DNA of 64,000 nucleotides from Pseudomonas parafulva (GTDB taxonomy: Bacteria; Pseudomonadota; Gammaproteobacteria; Pseudomonadales; Pseudomonadaceae), in assembly GCF_000800255.1 (NCBI RefSeq), contig NZ_CP009747.1, positions 2,232,001-2,296,000 of the forward strand, read 5' to 3'. Shown piece by piece: positions 32,803-41,795 of the stretch; position 1 is the first letter of the stretch, and each line of letters begins with the position of its first letter. The translations under genes were made by a program, and so were the position numbers. The notes under the pieces are model-generated. The model ran no database searches, was not told where the DNA came from, and saw only the letters and a program-made list of their open reading frames with translations.

Positions 32803-34086
32803 ATGGCTCACACCCCCTACCCACAGTCTTACTACGCCGCCTCGGCCAACCCGGTGCCGCCACGTCCGGCGCTGCAGGGTGAGGTGGAAACCGATGTGTG
32901 CATCATCGGCGCCGGCTACACCGGTCTCTCCAGCGCCCTGTTCCTGCTGGAAAGCGGCTTCAAGGTCACGGTGCTCGAAGCCGCTAAAGTCGGTTTCGGC
33001 GCGTCGGGTCGCAACGGTGGCCAGATCGTCAACAGCTACAGCCGCGACATCGATGTCATTGAGCGCACCGTTGGCCCACAGCAGGCCCAGTTGCTTGGCC
33101 AGATGGCTTTCGAGGGGGGTCGCATCATCCGTGAGCGAGTCGCCAAGTACAACATCCAGTGCGACCTGAAAGATGGCGGTGTATTTGCCGCGCTGACCAG
33201 CAAACAGATGGGCCATCTCGAATCGCAGAAGCGCTTGTGGGAGCGCTTCGGTCACAATCAACTGGAGTTGATGGATCAACGACGCATCCGCGAAGTGGTG
33301 GCCTGCGACAACTATGTCGGCGGCATGCTGGACATGAGCGGTGGCCATATCCATCCGCTGAACTTGGCCTTGGGCGAGGCGGCTGCAGTCGAATCACTGG
33401 GCGGCGTCATCTATGAACAGAGCCCGGCAGTACGCATCGAGCGCGGCAGCAATCCCCAGGTACACACGCCACAAGGCAAGGTACGCGCCAAGTTCATCAT
33501 CGTCGCAGGCAATGCGTACCTGGGTAATTTGGTACCGGAGCTGGCAGCCAAGTCCATGCCCTGCGGCACCCAGGTAATCACCACCGAGCCTTTGAGCGAA
33601 GAACTGGCCCGCACCTTGCTGCCGCAGGATTACTGCGTCGAAGACTGCAACTACCTGCTCGACTACTACCGCCTGACCGGCGACAAGCGGCTGATCTTCG
33701 GCGGTGGCGTGGTGTATGGCGCGCGGGATCCTGCAAACATCGAAGCGATTATCCGTCCAAAAATGCTCAAGGCGTTCCCACAGCTCAAGGACGTAAAAAT
33801 CGATTACGCCTGGACCGGCAACTTCCTGCTGACGCTGTCGCGCCTGCCGCAGGTGGGCCGTATTGGCGACAACATCTACTACTCCCAAGGTTGTTCAGGT
33901 CACGGCGTAACCTACACCCATCTGGCCGGCAAGGTGCTGGCCGAGGCGCTTCGCGGCCAGGCAGAACGCTTCGACGCCTTTGCCGATCTGCCGCACTATC
34001 CGTTCCCTGGCGGCCAACTACTGCGCGTCCCGTTCAGTGCCCTGGGCGCCTGGTATTACAGTCTGCGCGACCGCCTGGGGTTCTGA
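32803..34086 (+). CDS. FAD-dependent amine oxidase, gamma-glutamylputrescine oxidase type
   Basis: A 427-residue DAO-family flavoprotein. The FAD-binding IIGAGYTG loop is at 34-41, followed by the Glu-containing strand VTVLEAAKVGFGASGRNGGQ. The C-terminal YSQGCSGHGVTYTHLAGK segment closes the flavin site. The N-terminal PYPQSYYAASANP is characteristic of PuuB/PauB enzymes, which oxidise gamma-glutamylputrescine or related polyamine conjugates. No polyamine catabolic partner genes are nearby, so the substrate is inferred. ATG 32803 has a GAGG site. Confidence 0.85.
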   Translation: MAHTPYPQSYYAASANPVPPRPALQGEVETDVCIIGAGYTGLSSALFLLESGFKVTVLEAAKVGFGASGRNGGQIVNSYSRDIDVIERTVGPQQAQLLGQMAFEGGRIIRERVAKYNIQCDLKDGGVFAALTSKQMGHLESQKRLWERFGHNQLELMDQRRIREVVACDNYVGGMLDMSGGHIHPLNLALGEAAAVESLGGVIYEQSPAVRIERGSNPQVHTPQGKVRAKFIIVAGNAYLGNLVPELAAKSMPCGTQVITTEPLSEELARTLLPQDYCVEDCNYLLDYYRLTGDKRLIFGGGVVYGARDPANIEAIIRPKMLKAFPQLKDVKIDYAWTGNFLLTLSRLPQVGRIGDNIYYSQGCSGHGVTYTHLAGKVLAEALRGQAERFDAFADLPHYPFPGGQLLRVPFSALGAWYYSLRDRLGF

Positions 34087-34106
34087 GCGGCGCGATTCTA
34101 GAAAGT

Positions 34107-34127
34107 GAGGGCCGGAGCTCGGCCCTC
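34107..34127. terminator. Hairpin between convergent genes
   Basis: GAGGGCC / GGCCCTC with a seven-base loop, between the oxidase stop (34086) and the convergent gene end (34153). No T run, so termination is uncertain. Confidence 0.5.
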
Positions 34128-34152
34128 CTCCAGGCTTGAACATCACCCAGCG

Positions 34153-34839
34153 CTATTGTCCCAGACTACGCAGCGCCTGTTTAGCGGCAATCTCCTGGCC
34201 TTCTCGGGCCAGCTCATCGGCAGCCTTCACCCAACGCTGGCGGGCAACTTCAGCAGGCAACCGGCTGGGTGACTGAACCAACACTGCCCAAGCGCCCTCC
34301 TTGACCCAGGCACTCTCGAAAGTATCGAAATCCAGCAGATGGCGCCGGCTCATGCCTGAACGCAACAGCACACGTTGCTTGTAGCGGTCGTAGCCGATCA
34401 GCACGGCATAGCGCGGCTCCCCAAACAGCGCAGATCCATCGTGGTAGCGCAGCAGCACGGGATTGCCCGCAGCAACCTGAGTCAACAAGGCATCTAGACG
34501 CTTGTCCAGCGGATACACCACCCTTCCATATTCGCGCGCTACTCGCGCAATCGCGGCTTCCAATGACGCCGCACGCTCTGGCATGCCCAGCGCATTGTCC
34601 AGCAGACCCGGGGTGATGGGCGCGCCTTGTTGCGACAGCAAGGCGGCCAAGGCCATGGCGCTGCTGTAATTGGCGTTACCGCGATAGAACGGCACGCTGC
34701 TGATCTCCACGCGCTGGGGCAGTCGGTCGAGCGCGGCCGGCGCAGTCGAAGCGCAACCGGTGAGATTCGCGGTCAACAGCAAGGCCACCAGCCACTTATA
34801 CCGACCACCGCTCAAGGACTTGAGAAAATCGTGCGACAT
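34153..34839 (-). CDS. Lipoprotein with a degenerate C39-like peptidase domain
   Basis: A 228-residue lipoprotein (lipobox L-T-G-C, Cys29) with the overall pattern of bacterial C39-like double-glycine peptidases. It has an opening VPF-x-x, a helix ending ALAALLSQQGAPITPG, the segment SLEAAIARVAREYGRVVYPLD, and RYAVLIGYDRYKQRVLLRSG. In active members the first helix starts with Q-C-G and the later strand with H-Y-A-V. Here these are Y-S-S (Ser59 in place of Cys) and R-Y-A-V (Arg143 in place of His). Both catalytic residues are lost, so it is likely a binding or scaffold protein. ATG 34839 is chosen because a lipoprotein signal follows. Confidence 0.75.
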   Translation of the reverse strand: MSHDFLKSLSGGRYKWLVALLLTANLTGCASTAPAALDRLPQRVEISSVPFYRGNANYSSAMALAALLSQQGAPITPGLLDNALGMPERAASLEAAIARVAREYGRVVYPLDKRLDALLTQVAAGNPVLLRYHDGSALFGEPRYAVLIGYDRYKQRVLLRSGMSRRHLLDFDTFESAWVKEGAWAVLVQSPSRLPAEVARQRWVKAADELAREGQEIAAKQALRSLGQ

Positions 34840-35056
34840 GAACACTCGCTTGTATCGACGCCTGGCTGACAGTGCCAGGCACTGGAGGCTGATCATAGGC
34901 GCCTGGGGGGTTCGGGTACAGCCCGGGGCGGGCGTGAAGCCAAATCCCCCTGACGGCTAGACCTAAGGTCAATGGAACGTCATGCGCGCAGCGCTACACT
35001 AAAGAAGTGTCTGGAGGGTCGAGCCGAAAGCTGGCCCGAGAGAAGGAGGCACGTCC

Positions 35057-35236
35057 ATGAGCCTGACAATGGCAATTATCACGTTGATCGCAATGTGGCT
35101 AAGCGTGGCAGCGGCCATGCTATGGGGGGTACTGCGCATCGCACGTCGCCATGCCCGTCTATACCACAACCCAACCGCCAATTCGCCCAAGCCACAATCG
35201 CCTGGCCGCGCACGACGGCATGCGGGGGCACATTGA
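35057..35236 (+). CDS. 59-residue single-pass membrane protein
   Basis: A very short gene: ATG 35057 to TGA 35236. It has a strong AAGGAGG ribosome-binding site seven bases upstream. Residues 3-28 (TMAIITLIAMWLSVAAAMLWGVL) form one membrane helix, followed by a basic His- and Arg-rich tail that should stay in the cytoplasm. I do not recognise the family. A terminator hairpin follows seven bases later. The ribosome-binding site, the clean topology and the terminator together make this a real gene rather than chance. Confidence 0.7.
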   Translation: MSLTMAIITLIAMWLSVAAAMLWGVLRIARRHARLYHNPTANSPKPQSPGRARRHAGAH

Positions 35237-35242
35237 TCTGAC

Positions 35243-35276
35243 AGGAAAAGGGGCTGTCGCCAGCCCCCTGTTTCCT
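35243..35276. terminator. Bidirectional terminator
   Basis: AGGAAA-GGGGCTG TCGC CAGCCCC-TTTCCT between the 59-residue gene and the convergent terC. Confidence 0.75.
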
Positions 35277-35278
35277 AC

Positions 35279-36031
35279 TCAGGCGTCCATCTGCTCACGC
35301 CGAATGCGCGCGCGTCTCACCATGATGTTAAGCACCTCAATGGCGGTCGAGAACGCCATCGCCGCGTACACGTAGCCCTTGGGTACGTGGGCACCGAAAC
35401 CTTCGGCAATCAGGGTCATACCGATCATGATCAGGAAACCCAGGGCCAGCATCACGACCGTGGGGTTGTCGTTGATGAACTTGGCCAGAGGATCAGCAGC
35501 GACCAGCATCACGATCACCGCGCTGATTACGGCGATGATCATAATCGGCAGGTGCTCGGTCATGCCCACGGCTGTAATGATGCTATCGACCGAGAAGACG
35601 ATGTCGAGCAATAGGATCTGACCGATTGCGGCAGCGAAGCCCAGGGTCACGGTATTGCCACCCTTCGAGGTTTCTTTCGCACCGCGTGGGTCTACACTTT
35701 CGTGAATCTCTTTAGTCGCCTTCCATAACAGGAACAAGCCACCTGCGATCAGGATCATGTCTTTCCAGGAGAATGCGTGCCCCAACACTTCGATAACCGG
35801 CTCGGTAAGCTGGACGATCCAAGCCACCGTCGACAACAGCGCCAAGCGCATGATCAACGCCATGCTGATACCGATACGCCGCGCTTTTGAGCGATAGGCC
35901 TCAGGCAGCTTATTGGTGAGGATGGAAATGAAAATCAGGTTATCGATGCCGAGCACGATTTCCATTGCCACCAGCGTAGCCAAGGCCACCCAAGCCGTCG
36001 GGCTCGCGGCAAGTTCCAACAAGTATTCCAT
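35279..36031 (-). CDS. TerC-family membrane protein (YgdQ type)
   Basis: A 250-residue inner-membrane protein with about seven hydrophobic helices. The conserved acidic motifs of TerC are present: [11 protein letters not shown] near 24-34 and [18 protein letters not shown] near 140-157. The family includes metal-ion exporters, notably of manganese. This short form resembles E. coli YgdQ rather than the longer Alx. A second TerC of the Alx type lies at the end of the window. It is 15 bases downstream of a small lipoprotein gene on the same strand. Confidence 0.88.
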   Translation of the reverse strand: MEYLLELAASPTAWVALATLVAMEIVLGIDNLIFISILTNKLPEAYRSKARRIGISMALIMRLALLSTVAWIVQLTEPVIEVLGHAFSWKDMILIAGGLFLLWKATKEIHESVDPRGAKETSKGGNTVTLGFAAAIGQILLLDIVFSVDSIITAVGMTEHLPIMIIAVISAVIVMLVAADPLAKFINDNPTVVMLALGFLIMIGMTLIAEGFGAHVPKGYVYAAMAFSTAIEVLNIMVRRARIRREQMDA

Positions 36032-36046
36032 TTAGTGCCTCTTCGC

Positions 36047-36286
36047 TCAGATGTCTTGGGTATCGTGCTTGTCTTGATGGTTTTCCGGCTTGGGCGGTTT
36101 TCCACCCAAGGTGTCGTTCAGCGCTTGCTGAGCCGTTTCGTGCGTTTTGTCGATCGCCTGTCTGGCCGACTCCGCGGCCTGATCGAGCACGCGTTGCGCA
36201 GACTGTTCGGCCTGATCGCAGCCTGCCGTAGCCAGCAGCACCAGGGCCAGTACCAAAGGCGTACCAATGGATTTCAGTTGTAGCAT
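36047..36286 (-). CDS. Small helical lipoprotein
   Basis: A 79-residue protein with a lipoprotein signal ending T-A-G-C (Cys23). Asp follows at +2, which would retain it at the inner membrane by the E. coli rule, although that rule is weaker in Pseudomonas. The mature part is about 35 residues of amphipathic helix (AEQSAQRVLDQAAESARQA...) and a hydrophilic tail. It resembles small envelope coiled-coil lipoproteins, with no defined function. It lies directly before terC and diverges from nhaR. Confidence 0.75.
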   Translation of the reverse strand: MLQLKSIGTPLVLALVLLATAGCDQAEQSAQRVLDQAAESARQAIDKTHETAQQALNDTLGGKPPKPENHQDKHDTQDI

Positions 36287-36366
36287 GGTGTCCTCACTTG
36301 TCGATGTCCCGCGACGCAGCCGCGTCTATAGCCAGGCATTCTATGCAGGGCAACACTTCAGGAAAA

Positions 36367-36403
36367 TTCGTATTTTTACCGGGTATACTTCGGTTTTTAC
36401 GAA
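36367..36403. promoter_or_regulatory. Repeat elements in the nhaR control region
   Basis: Two near-identical segments, TTCGTATTTTTAC at 36367 and TTCGGTTTTTAC at 36389, are spaced by 22 bases (two helix turns). They flank a -10-like TATACT at 36384-36389. TTCGTA and TACGAA also form an inverted pair. This is a candidate LysR-type operator for NhaR autoregulation. Confidence 0.5.
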
Positions 36404-36417
36404 AGCTCAGACATCCC

Positions 36418-37311
36418 ATGCTTAATTATCGACAGCTCCACTACTTCTGGGTCGTGGCCAGGACTGGCAGCATTACCCGTGCCAGCGAGCAATTGAATCT
36501 GACCCCGCAAACCATCAGCGGTCAGATCAGCCTATTCGAGCAAACCTATGATCTGCAGTTGTTCCAGCGTGTCGGTCGTCAATTGGAACTGACTGAAACC
36601 GGCCGCCAGACGCTGGCCTACGCCGAGCAGATGTTCCAGATTGGCAGCGAACTGGAAACCTTACTGCGCGCCGGCCCCGAGGAGCAGATCCTGTTTCGTG
36701 TCGGCGTGGCGGACGTGGTACCCAAGTCGATCGTCTATCGGCTCTTGGCACCGACCATGGCGGCAGATGAAACACTGCGCATCAATTGCCGCGAAGACAA
36801 ACTCGAGCGGCTGCTGGCCGACCTTGCCATCCAGCGCTTGGACCTGGTGATCTCTGACAGCCCCATGCCAAGTCATCTGGACATCAAGGGCTACAGCCAG
36901 AAACTCGGAGAGTGCGGCCTGAGCTTCTTTGCCACGCACGCGCTCGCCGCACGCCTGACACCATCGTTTCCAGACTGCCTTCACGATTCGCCGTTTCTCA
37001 TTCCGGGCCAGGAGACGGTCGTACGCAGCCGCTTGTTGCGCTGGCTCGCCGAACAGCAGGTACAACCGCGTATCGTCGGAGAGTTCGACGACAGCGCCTT
37101 GATGCAAGCCTTCGGTCAGTCTGGCAGCGGCATCTTCGTGGCGCCCAGCGTGATTGCCGACGAGGTCTGTCGTCAGTACGCCGTGCAACTGATCGGCCAG
37201 ACTGACGCCGTGCAGGAATCGTTCTATGCGATCTCGGTAGAGCGCAAGGTCAAGCATCCAGGCATCGTCGCCATTACCGAGGGCGCGCGGCGAGACCTGT
37301 TCAACGGCTGA
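36418..37311 (+). CDS. nhaR: LysR-family regulator NhaR
   Basis: A 297-residue LysR-type transcription factor. The N-terminal winged helix (residues 1-60) reads MLNYRQLHYFWVVARTGSITRASEQLNLTPQTIS, which matches E. coli NhaR closely. The effector domain follows from about 90. NhaR responds to Na+ and Li+ and activates nhaA in E. coli. Here no nhaA is adjacent; the next gene is the Na+-coupled serine/threonine transporter sstT, a plausible target. ATG 36418 is used because it matches the family; the upstream frame is non-coding control DNA. Confidence 0.9.
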   Translation: MLNYRQLHYFWVVARTGSITRASEQLNLTPQTISGQISLFEQTYDLQLFQRVGRQLELTETGRQTLAYAEQMFQIGSELETLLRAGPEEQILFRVGVADVVPKSIVYRLLAPTMAADETLRINCREDKLERLLADLAIQRLDLVISDSPMPSHLDIKGYSQKLGECGLSFFATHALAARLTPSFPDCLHDSPFLIPGQETVVRSRLLRWLAEQQVQPRIVGEFDDSALMQAFGQSGSGIFVAPSVIADEVCRQYAVQLIGQTDAVQESFYAISVERKVKHPGIVAITEGARRDLFNG

Positions 37312-37398
37312 GCGGATGAGCAACGCGTTCCGTCAGTCTCGCCCTACTGCGGCTGTGCTACAGTCCACGGTTTGTCCGAATCTGGAACCGCGCGGCAC

Positions 37399-38610
37399 AT
37401 GATCCCCATTTTTCGTCTCCTGAACCGCACCAGCCTGGTGATGCAAATCCTTGTCGGCTTGGTAGCCGGTATCGCCCTGGCCTTGATAGCGCCCAGTCTG
37501 GCTCGCGATCTGGCGTTCCTGGGCAAGGTGTTCGTGACGGCGCTCAAGGCGGTTGCGCCGATTCTCGTGTTTGTCCTGGTCATTGCCTCCATCGCCAATC
37601 ATCAGCAAGGACAACAGACCCATATCCGACCCATCCTCTGGCTGTACCTGCTGAGCACTTTCGGTGCTGCCGTCGTTGCCGTGGTGGCAAGCATGGCGTT
37701 TCCCTCGTCGTTACTGCTGAGCACGCACGAGGCCACACTGGCGGCGCCCGGGGGCATAACGGAAGTGCTGCAAGGACTGCTGTTAAGCGCTGTCGACAAT
37801 CCGGTGAGCGCCTTGGTGAATGCCAACTTCATCGGCATCCTGACCTGGGCCATCGGCTTGGGCGTGGTGTTGCGCAAAGCGGGCAAGGCCACACGGGGCG
37901 TGATCGACGATGTGTCCAACGGCGTTACCGAGTTGGTGCGTCTGGTGATCCGCTTCGCGCCGCTGGGTATTTTCGGTTTGGTCACCGCGACCTTGGCCGA
38001 GGCTGGGCTGGGTGCGCTGCTCGGTTACCTGCACCTGCTGGGCGTGCTCATCGGTTGCATGCTGTTCGTGGTGCTGGTGATGAACCCGTTGATCGTCTGG
38101 TGGCAGATCCGCCGCAACCCTTACCCACTGACCCTGCTTTGCCTGCGCGAAAGCGGTATCACGGCGTTCTTCACCCGCAGTTCGGCGGCGAACATTCCGG
38201 TCAACCTGGCATTGTCGCAGCGCCTGGGCCTGCATGAAGACACCTACTCCGTGTCGATTCCCCTGGGCGCAACCATCAACATGGCGGGCGCAGCCATCAC
38301 TATCACCGTATTGACGCTTGCGGCAGTCCATACGCTTGGTATTGGCGTGGATCTGCCCACCGCCGTGCTACTCAGCGTAGTGGCCGCCATCTGCGCTTGT
38401 GGGGCATCGGGCGTGGCTGGTGGTTCGCTACTATTGATTCCGCTGGCCTGCAGCTTGTTCGGCATCCCCAGCGAAATTGCCATGCAGGTTGTAGCCGTCG
38501 GTTTCATCATTGGCGTCCTGCAGGACTCGGCGGAAACCGCGCTCAACTCGTCCACTGACGTACTCTTCACCGCCGCCGCCTGCGAAGCCATGGAGCGACG
38601 GGCAGCCTGA
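37399..38610 (+). CDS. sstT: Serine/threonine:Na+ symporter SstT
   Basis: A 403-residue inner-membrane transporter of the dicarboxylate/amino acid:cation symporter family, importing Ser and Thr with Na+. Hallmarks are the serine-rich re-entrant loop [14 protein letters not shown] near 262-275, the [10 protein letters not shown] motif near 293-302 and the terminal [21 protein letters not shown]. The length is typical. It starts 87 bases after nhaR on the same strand, so sodium-responsive control by NhaR is possible. Confidence 0.93.
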   Translation: MIPIFRLLNRTSLVMQILVGLVAGIALALIAPSLARDLAFLGKVFVTALKAVAPILVFVLVIASIANHQQGQQTHIRPILWLYLLSTFGAAVVAVVASMAFPSSLLLSTHEATLAAPGGITEVLQGLLLSAVDNPVSALVNANFIGILTWAIGLGVVLRKAGKATRGVIDDVSNGVTELVRLVIRFAPLGIFGLVTATLAEAGLGALLGYLHLLGVLIGCMLFVVLVMNPLIVWWQIRRNPYPLTLLCLRESGITAFFTRSSAANIPVNLALSQRLGLHEDTYSVSIPLGATINMAGAAITITVLTLAAVHTLGIGVDLPTAVLLSVVAAICACGASGVAGGSLLLIPLACSLFGIPSEIAMQVVAVGFIIGVLQDSAETALNSSTDVLFTAAACEAMERRAA

Positions 38611-38682
38611 GCGTATCCAGCAATTGCCTGCGTGAGGAACAGGCCCTAGGCTAGTGGCCTTTCCTAGCGACGAGGCAGGGCC

Positions 38683-39330
38683 ATGTCAGAACATGAAAGC
38701 ACAGGCGAAGGCCGCTTCAACGGCATCGAGATCCGTATCCTCGGCTCGCTGATCGAGAAGCAGGCCACCAGCCCTGAGAGCTACCCGCTGACGCTCAACG
38801 CGTTGGTCCTGGCCTGCAACCAGAAGACCAGCCGCGAGCCGGTGATGAGCCTGTCTACCGGCCAAGTGGGCCAGGCCCTGCGGGCACTCGAAGGGCAAGG
38901 CATGACTCGCCTGCAGATGGGCAGCCGGGCAGACCGCTGGGAGCACCGGGTGGACAAGGCCCTGGAACTGGTTCCGGCCCAGCAGGTGCTGATGGGGCTG
39001 ATGTTTCTGCGCGGACCGCAAACCGCCAACGAGCTGCTGACCCGCAGCAGTCGGCTTCATGACTTCGAAGAGCTTGAGCAGGTTCAGCATCAACTGGAGC
39101 GCTTGGTGTCACGCGGTCTGGCATTGCATCTACCACGCCAGGCAGGACAACGCGAGGACCGTTACACCCATGCCTTGGGCGATCCTGCGGAGGTGGACGC
39201 GATTCTCGCAGTACGCCAGCAGGACAGTGGAATGCGCGGCACTCCTGCGGCCGCAACCGAAGAACGTATAGACGCACTGGAAGCCCGAATTGCCGAACTG
39301 GAAGCGCGCCTGGCGCTGCTCGAAGGCTGA
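38683..39330 (+). CDS. yceH: YceH (DUF480) family protein
   Basis: A 215-residue protein of the UPF0502/YceH family: two winged-helix domains (about 10-85 and 95-180) followed by a short coiled coil ([23 protein letters not shown]). The start [28 protein letters not shown] is diagnostic. Winged helices suggest DNA binding, but no function is established. It is 72 bases after sstT and converges on ahpF. Confidence 0.9.
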   Translation: MSEHESTGEGRFNGIEIRILGSLIEKQATSPESYPLTLNALVLACNQKTSREPVMSLSTGQVGQALRALEGQGMTRLQMGSRADRWEHRVDKALELVPAQQVLMGLMFLRGPQTANELLTRSSRLHDFEELEQVQHQLERLVSRGLALHLPRQAGQREDRYTHALGDPAEVDAILAVRQQDSGMRGTPAAATEERIDALEARIAELEARLALLEG

Positions 39331-39337
39331 AACGACT

Positions 39338-39368
39338 GACCCGCCCTTAGCGGTTGCGAGGGCGGGTC
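39338..39368. terminator. Hairpin between yceH and ahpF
   Basis: GACCCGCCCT / AGGGCGGGTC, a perfect 10-bp stem between convergent genes, without a strong T run. Confidence 0.6.
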
Positions 39369-39393
39369 GGTCCGGCAGGAGGAGGCGGCGGCC

Positions 39394-40956
39394 TTACGCC
39401 GGTGCGGACGTACGAATCAGGTGATCGAAAGCAGCCAGCGAGGCCTTGGCGCCCTCGCCCACGGCAATGACGATCTGCTTGTACGGCACGGTGGTCACAT
39501 CACCGGCTGCAAATACGCCAGGGATGCTGGTCTGCCCTTTCGCATCGACAATGATCTCGCCACGCGGCGACAGCTCGACGGTCCCTCTGAGCCAATCGGT
39601 GTTCGGCAGCAGACCGATCTGTACAAAGATGCCTTCCAGCGCTAGCTCGTGGACCAGCTCGGTGGTGCGATCCTTGTAGCGCAACCCCGTGACTTTCTCA
39701 CCGTTGCCCAGCACCTCGGTGGTCAGCGCGCTGGTGATGACCTTGACGTTTGGCAGACTGTGCAACTTGCGCTGCAACACAGCGTCGGCGCGCAATTGGC
39801 TGTCGAATTCGATCAGCGTCACCTGGGCGACGATACCGGCCAGGTCGATGGCCGCCTCCACACCCGAGTTGCCACCACCAATGACCGCCACACGCTTGCC
39901 CTTGAACAACGGGCCGTCGCAGTGCGGGCAGTAAGCCACACCACGGGCTCGGTACTCCTGCTCGCCCGGCACATTCATCTCACGCCAGCGTGCGCCAGTG
40001 GCCAGAATCACCGTCTTGGCCTTGAGCGAGGCACCGCTGGCCAGACGCACCTCGTGCAGCCCACCCTCACTGGCAGGAATCAGCGCGTCGCCACGCTGCA
40101 GGTTCATGATGTCGACGTCGTATTGCTTGACGTGTTCTTCCAGTGCAGTGGCCAGTTTTGGCCCTTCGGTTTCCTGAACGGAAATGAAGTTCTCGATCGC
40201 CAAGGTGTCGAGGACCTGACCGCCGAAGCGCTCTGCAGCCACGCCGGTGCGAATACCTTTACGCGCGGCGTAGATGGCTGCGGCCGCGCCGGCAGGACCA
40301 CCACCGACCACCAATACATCGAAAGCATCTTTAGCGTTGATTTTCTCGGCCTGACGACTACCGGCATTGGTGTCGATCTTGCCAAGGATTTCCTCCAGGC
40401 CCATACGACCCTGGCCGAACACCTCACCGTTGAGGTAGACGCTGGGCACTGCCATGATCTTGCGCGATTCGACTTCGCCCTGGAACAGCGCACCGTCGAT
40501 GGCGACGTGGCGGATGTTGGGATTGAGCACCGCCATCAAGTTCAGCGCCTGGACCACATCCGGGCAGTTCTGGCACGACAACGAGAAGTAGGTTTCAAAG
40601 GTGAAATCGCCCTCCAGCGCCTTGATCTGTTCGATCACTTCGGCACTGGCCTTGGAGGGGTGGCCGCCAACTTGCAGCAGCGCCAGCACCAGGGAGGTGA
40701 ATTCGTGACCCATCGGGATGCCGGCGAAGCGCAGGCTGATATCGCCCCCTGGGCGGTTGAGCGAGAACGAAGGGCGACGAGCATCGCTGCCGTCCTCGCG
40801 CAGAGTGATGAGGTTCGACAGGCCGGCGATTTCAACCAGCAGGTCGTGCATTTCTCGGGATTTCGCCCCGTCGTCGAGGGAGGCAACGATCTCGATCGGC
40901 TGGGTGACCCGCTCCAGGTAGGTTTTCAGTTGCGATTTAAGCGTGGCGTCCAACAT
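39394..40956 (-). CDS. ahpF: Alkyl hydroperoxide reductase subunit F
   Basis: A 520-residue flavoprotein that passes electrons from NADH to AhpC. The N-terminal tandem thioredoxin-like domain carries the redox pair Cys128/Cys131 (SLSCQNCPD). The thioredoxin-reductase-like part has FAD motif [12 protein letters not shown] near 213 and the second pair in AYCPHCDG near 345. The length is standard. ATG 40956 ([11 protein letters not shown]) is chosen by family alignment. It is downstream of ahpC, separated by an intercistronic terminator. Confidence 0.97.
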   Translation of the reverse strand: MLDATLKSQLKTYLERVTQPIEIVASLDDGAKSREMHDLLVEIAGLSNLITLREDGSDARRPSFSLNRPGGDISLRFAGIPMGHEFTSLVLALLQVGGHPSKASAEVIEQIKALEGDFTFETYFSLSCQNCPDVVQALNLMAVLNPNIRHVAIDGALFQGEVESRKIMAVPSVYLNGEVFGQGRMGLEEILGKIDTNAGSRQAEKINAKDAFDVLVVGGGPAGAAAAIYAARKGIRTGVAAERFGGQVLDTLAIENFISVQETEGPKLATALEEHVKQYDVDIMNLQRGDALIPASEGGLHEVRLASGASLKAKTVILATGARWREMNVPGEQEYRARGVAYCPHCDGPLFKGKRVAVIGGGNSGVEAAIDLAGIVAQVTLIEFDSQLRADAVLQRKLHSLPNVKVITSALTTEVLGNGEKVTGLRYKDRTTELVHELALEGIFVQIGLLPNTDWLRGTVELSPRGEIIVDAKGQTSIPGVFAAGDVTTVPYKQIVIAVGEGAKASLAAFDHLIRTSAPA

Positions 40957-40987
40957 ACGGGCGATTCCTTTTTTCAAAACTCGGATA

Positions 40988-41021
40988 CAAAAACGCCCAG
41001 GCGAACTCGCCCGGGCGTTTG
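40988..41021 (-). terminator. Intercistronic terminator between ahpC and ahpF
   Basis: AAACGCCC-GGCGA / TCGCC-GGGCGTTT, with a T run on the minus strand. It would let ahpC be expressed above ahpF. Confidence 0.8.
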
Positions 41022-41081
41022 ACGGGGCAGTGAAGCGTTCAGCGTTGGCGGCTGCTCACCGCCCGCAGTCGGCGCATGACC

Positions 41082-41645
41082 TTAGATCTTGCCGACCAGG
41101 TCCAGCGAAGGTGCCAGGGTGGCCTCGCCTTCTTTCCACTTGGCCGGGCAGACTTCGCCTGGGTGAGCGGCTACGTACTGGGCAGCCTTGACCTTGCGCA
41201 GCAGCTCGGTCGCATCGCGACCAACGCCGCCATCGTTCAGCTCGACGATTTTGATCTGGCCTTCCGGGTTGATGACGAAAGTACCGCGATCTGCCAGACC
41301 GGCTTCTTCGATCAGCACATCGAAGTTGCGCGAGATGAGGTGGGTCGGGTCACCGATCAGCGGATACTGGATCTTGCCGATGGTGTCCGAAGTGTCGTGC
41401 CAGGCCTTGTGGGTGAAGTGGGTGTCGGTGGATACGCCGTAGATTTCCACGCCCAGCTTCTGGAACTCGGCGTAGTTGTCGGCGAGGTCACCCAGTTCGG
41501 TTGGGCAGACAAAGGTGAAGTCGGCTGGGTAGAAGAATACGACGGACCATTTGCCCTTGAGGTCGGCTTCGCTGACCTGCACGAACTCGCCCTTGTGGTA
41601 GGCAGTGGCGTTGAACGGCTTGACCTGGCTGTTGATGATTGGCAT
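41082..41645 (-). CDS. ahpC: Alkyl hydroperoxide reductase subunit C (peroxiredoxin)
   Basis: A 187-residue typical 2-Cys peroxiredoxin reducing H2O2 and organic peroxides. The peroxidatic Cys47 is in DFTFVCPTE and the resolving Cys166 in GEVCPAKW. The GGVGRD motif that makes the bacterial enzyme sensitive is present near 139. ATG 41645 has an AAGGAG site. A candidate OxyR box and matching -35/-10 lie upstream. It is reduced by AhpF, encoded just downstream. Confidence 0.98.
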   Translation of the reverse strand: MPIINSQVKPFNATAYHKGEFVQVSEADLKGKWSVVFFYPADFTFVCPTELGDLADNYAEFQKLGVEIYGVSTDTHFTHKAWHDTSDTIGKIQYPLIGDPTHLISRNFDVLIEEAGLADRGTFVINPEGQIKIVELNDGGVGRDATELLRKVKAAQYVAAHPGEVCPAKWKEGEATLAPSLDLVGKI

Positions 41646-41700
41646 GGAAACGCTCCTTCGAGGGTTGATTAACTGGGGTGTGTAACGTTCGATGGGGTTA

Positions 41701-41766
41701 ATCCTATCCAATGGTCTGAGCGATAGCTCATTGGCAAAGCTCATATTGATGATTGGTTTTGGCTAT
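41701..41766 (-). promoter_or_regulatory. Candidate OxyR-controlled promoter of ahpC
   Basis: At 41730-41766 four tetranucleotides lie at exact 7-base spacing: ATTG, TCAT, ATTG, CTAT. This matches 12 of 16 positions of the OxyR consensus ATAG-N7-CTAT-N7-ATAG-N7-CTAT. On the minus strand it is followed directly by a -35-like TGAGCT (41725-41730) and, 18 bases on, a -10-like TAGGAT (41701-41706). This geometry suits activation. Confidence 0.55.
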
Positions 41767-41795
41767 AAGCTGTCGATTCGATAGCGTGATCCTGA

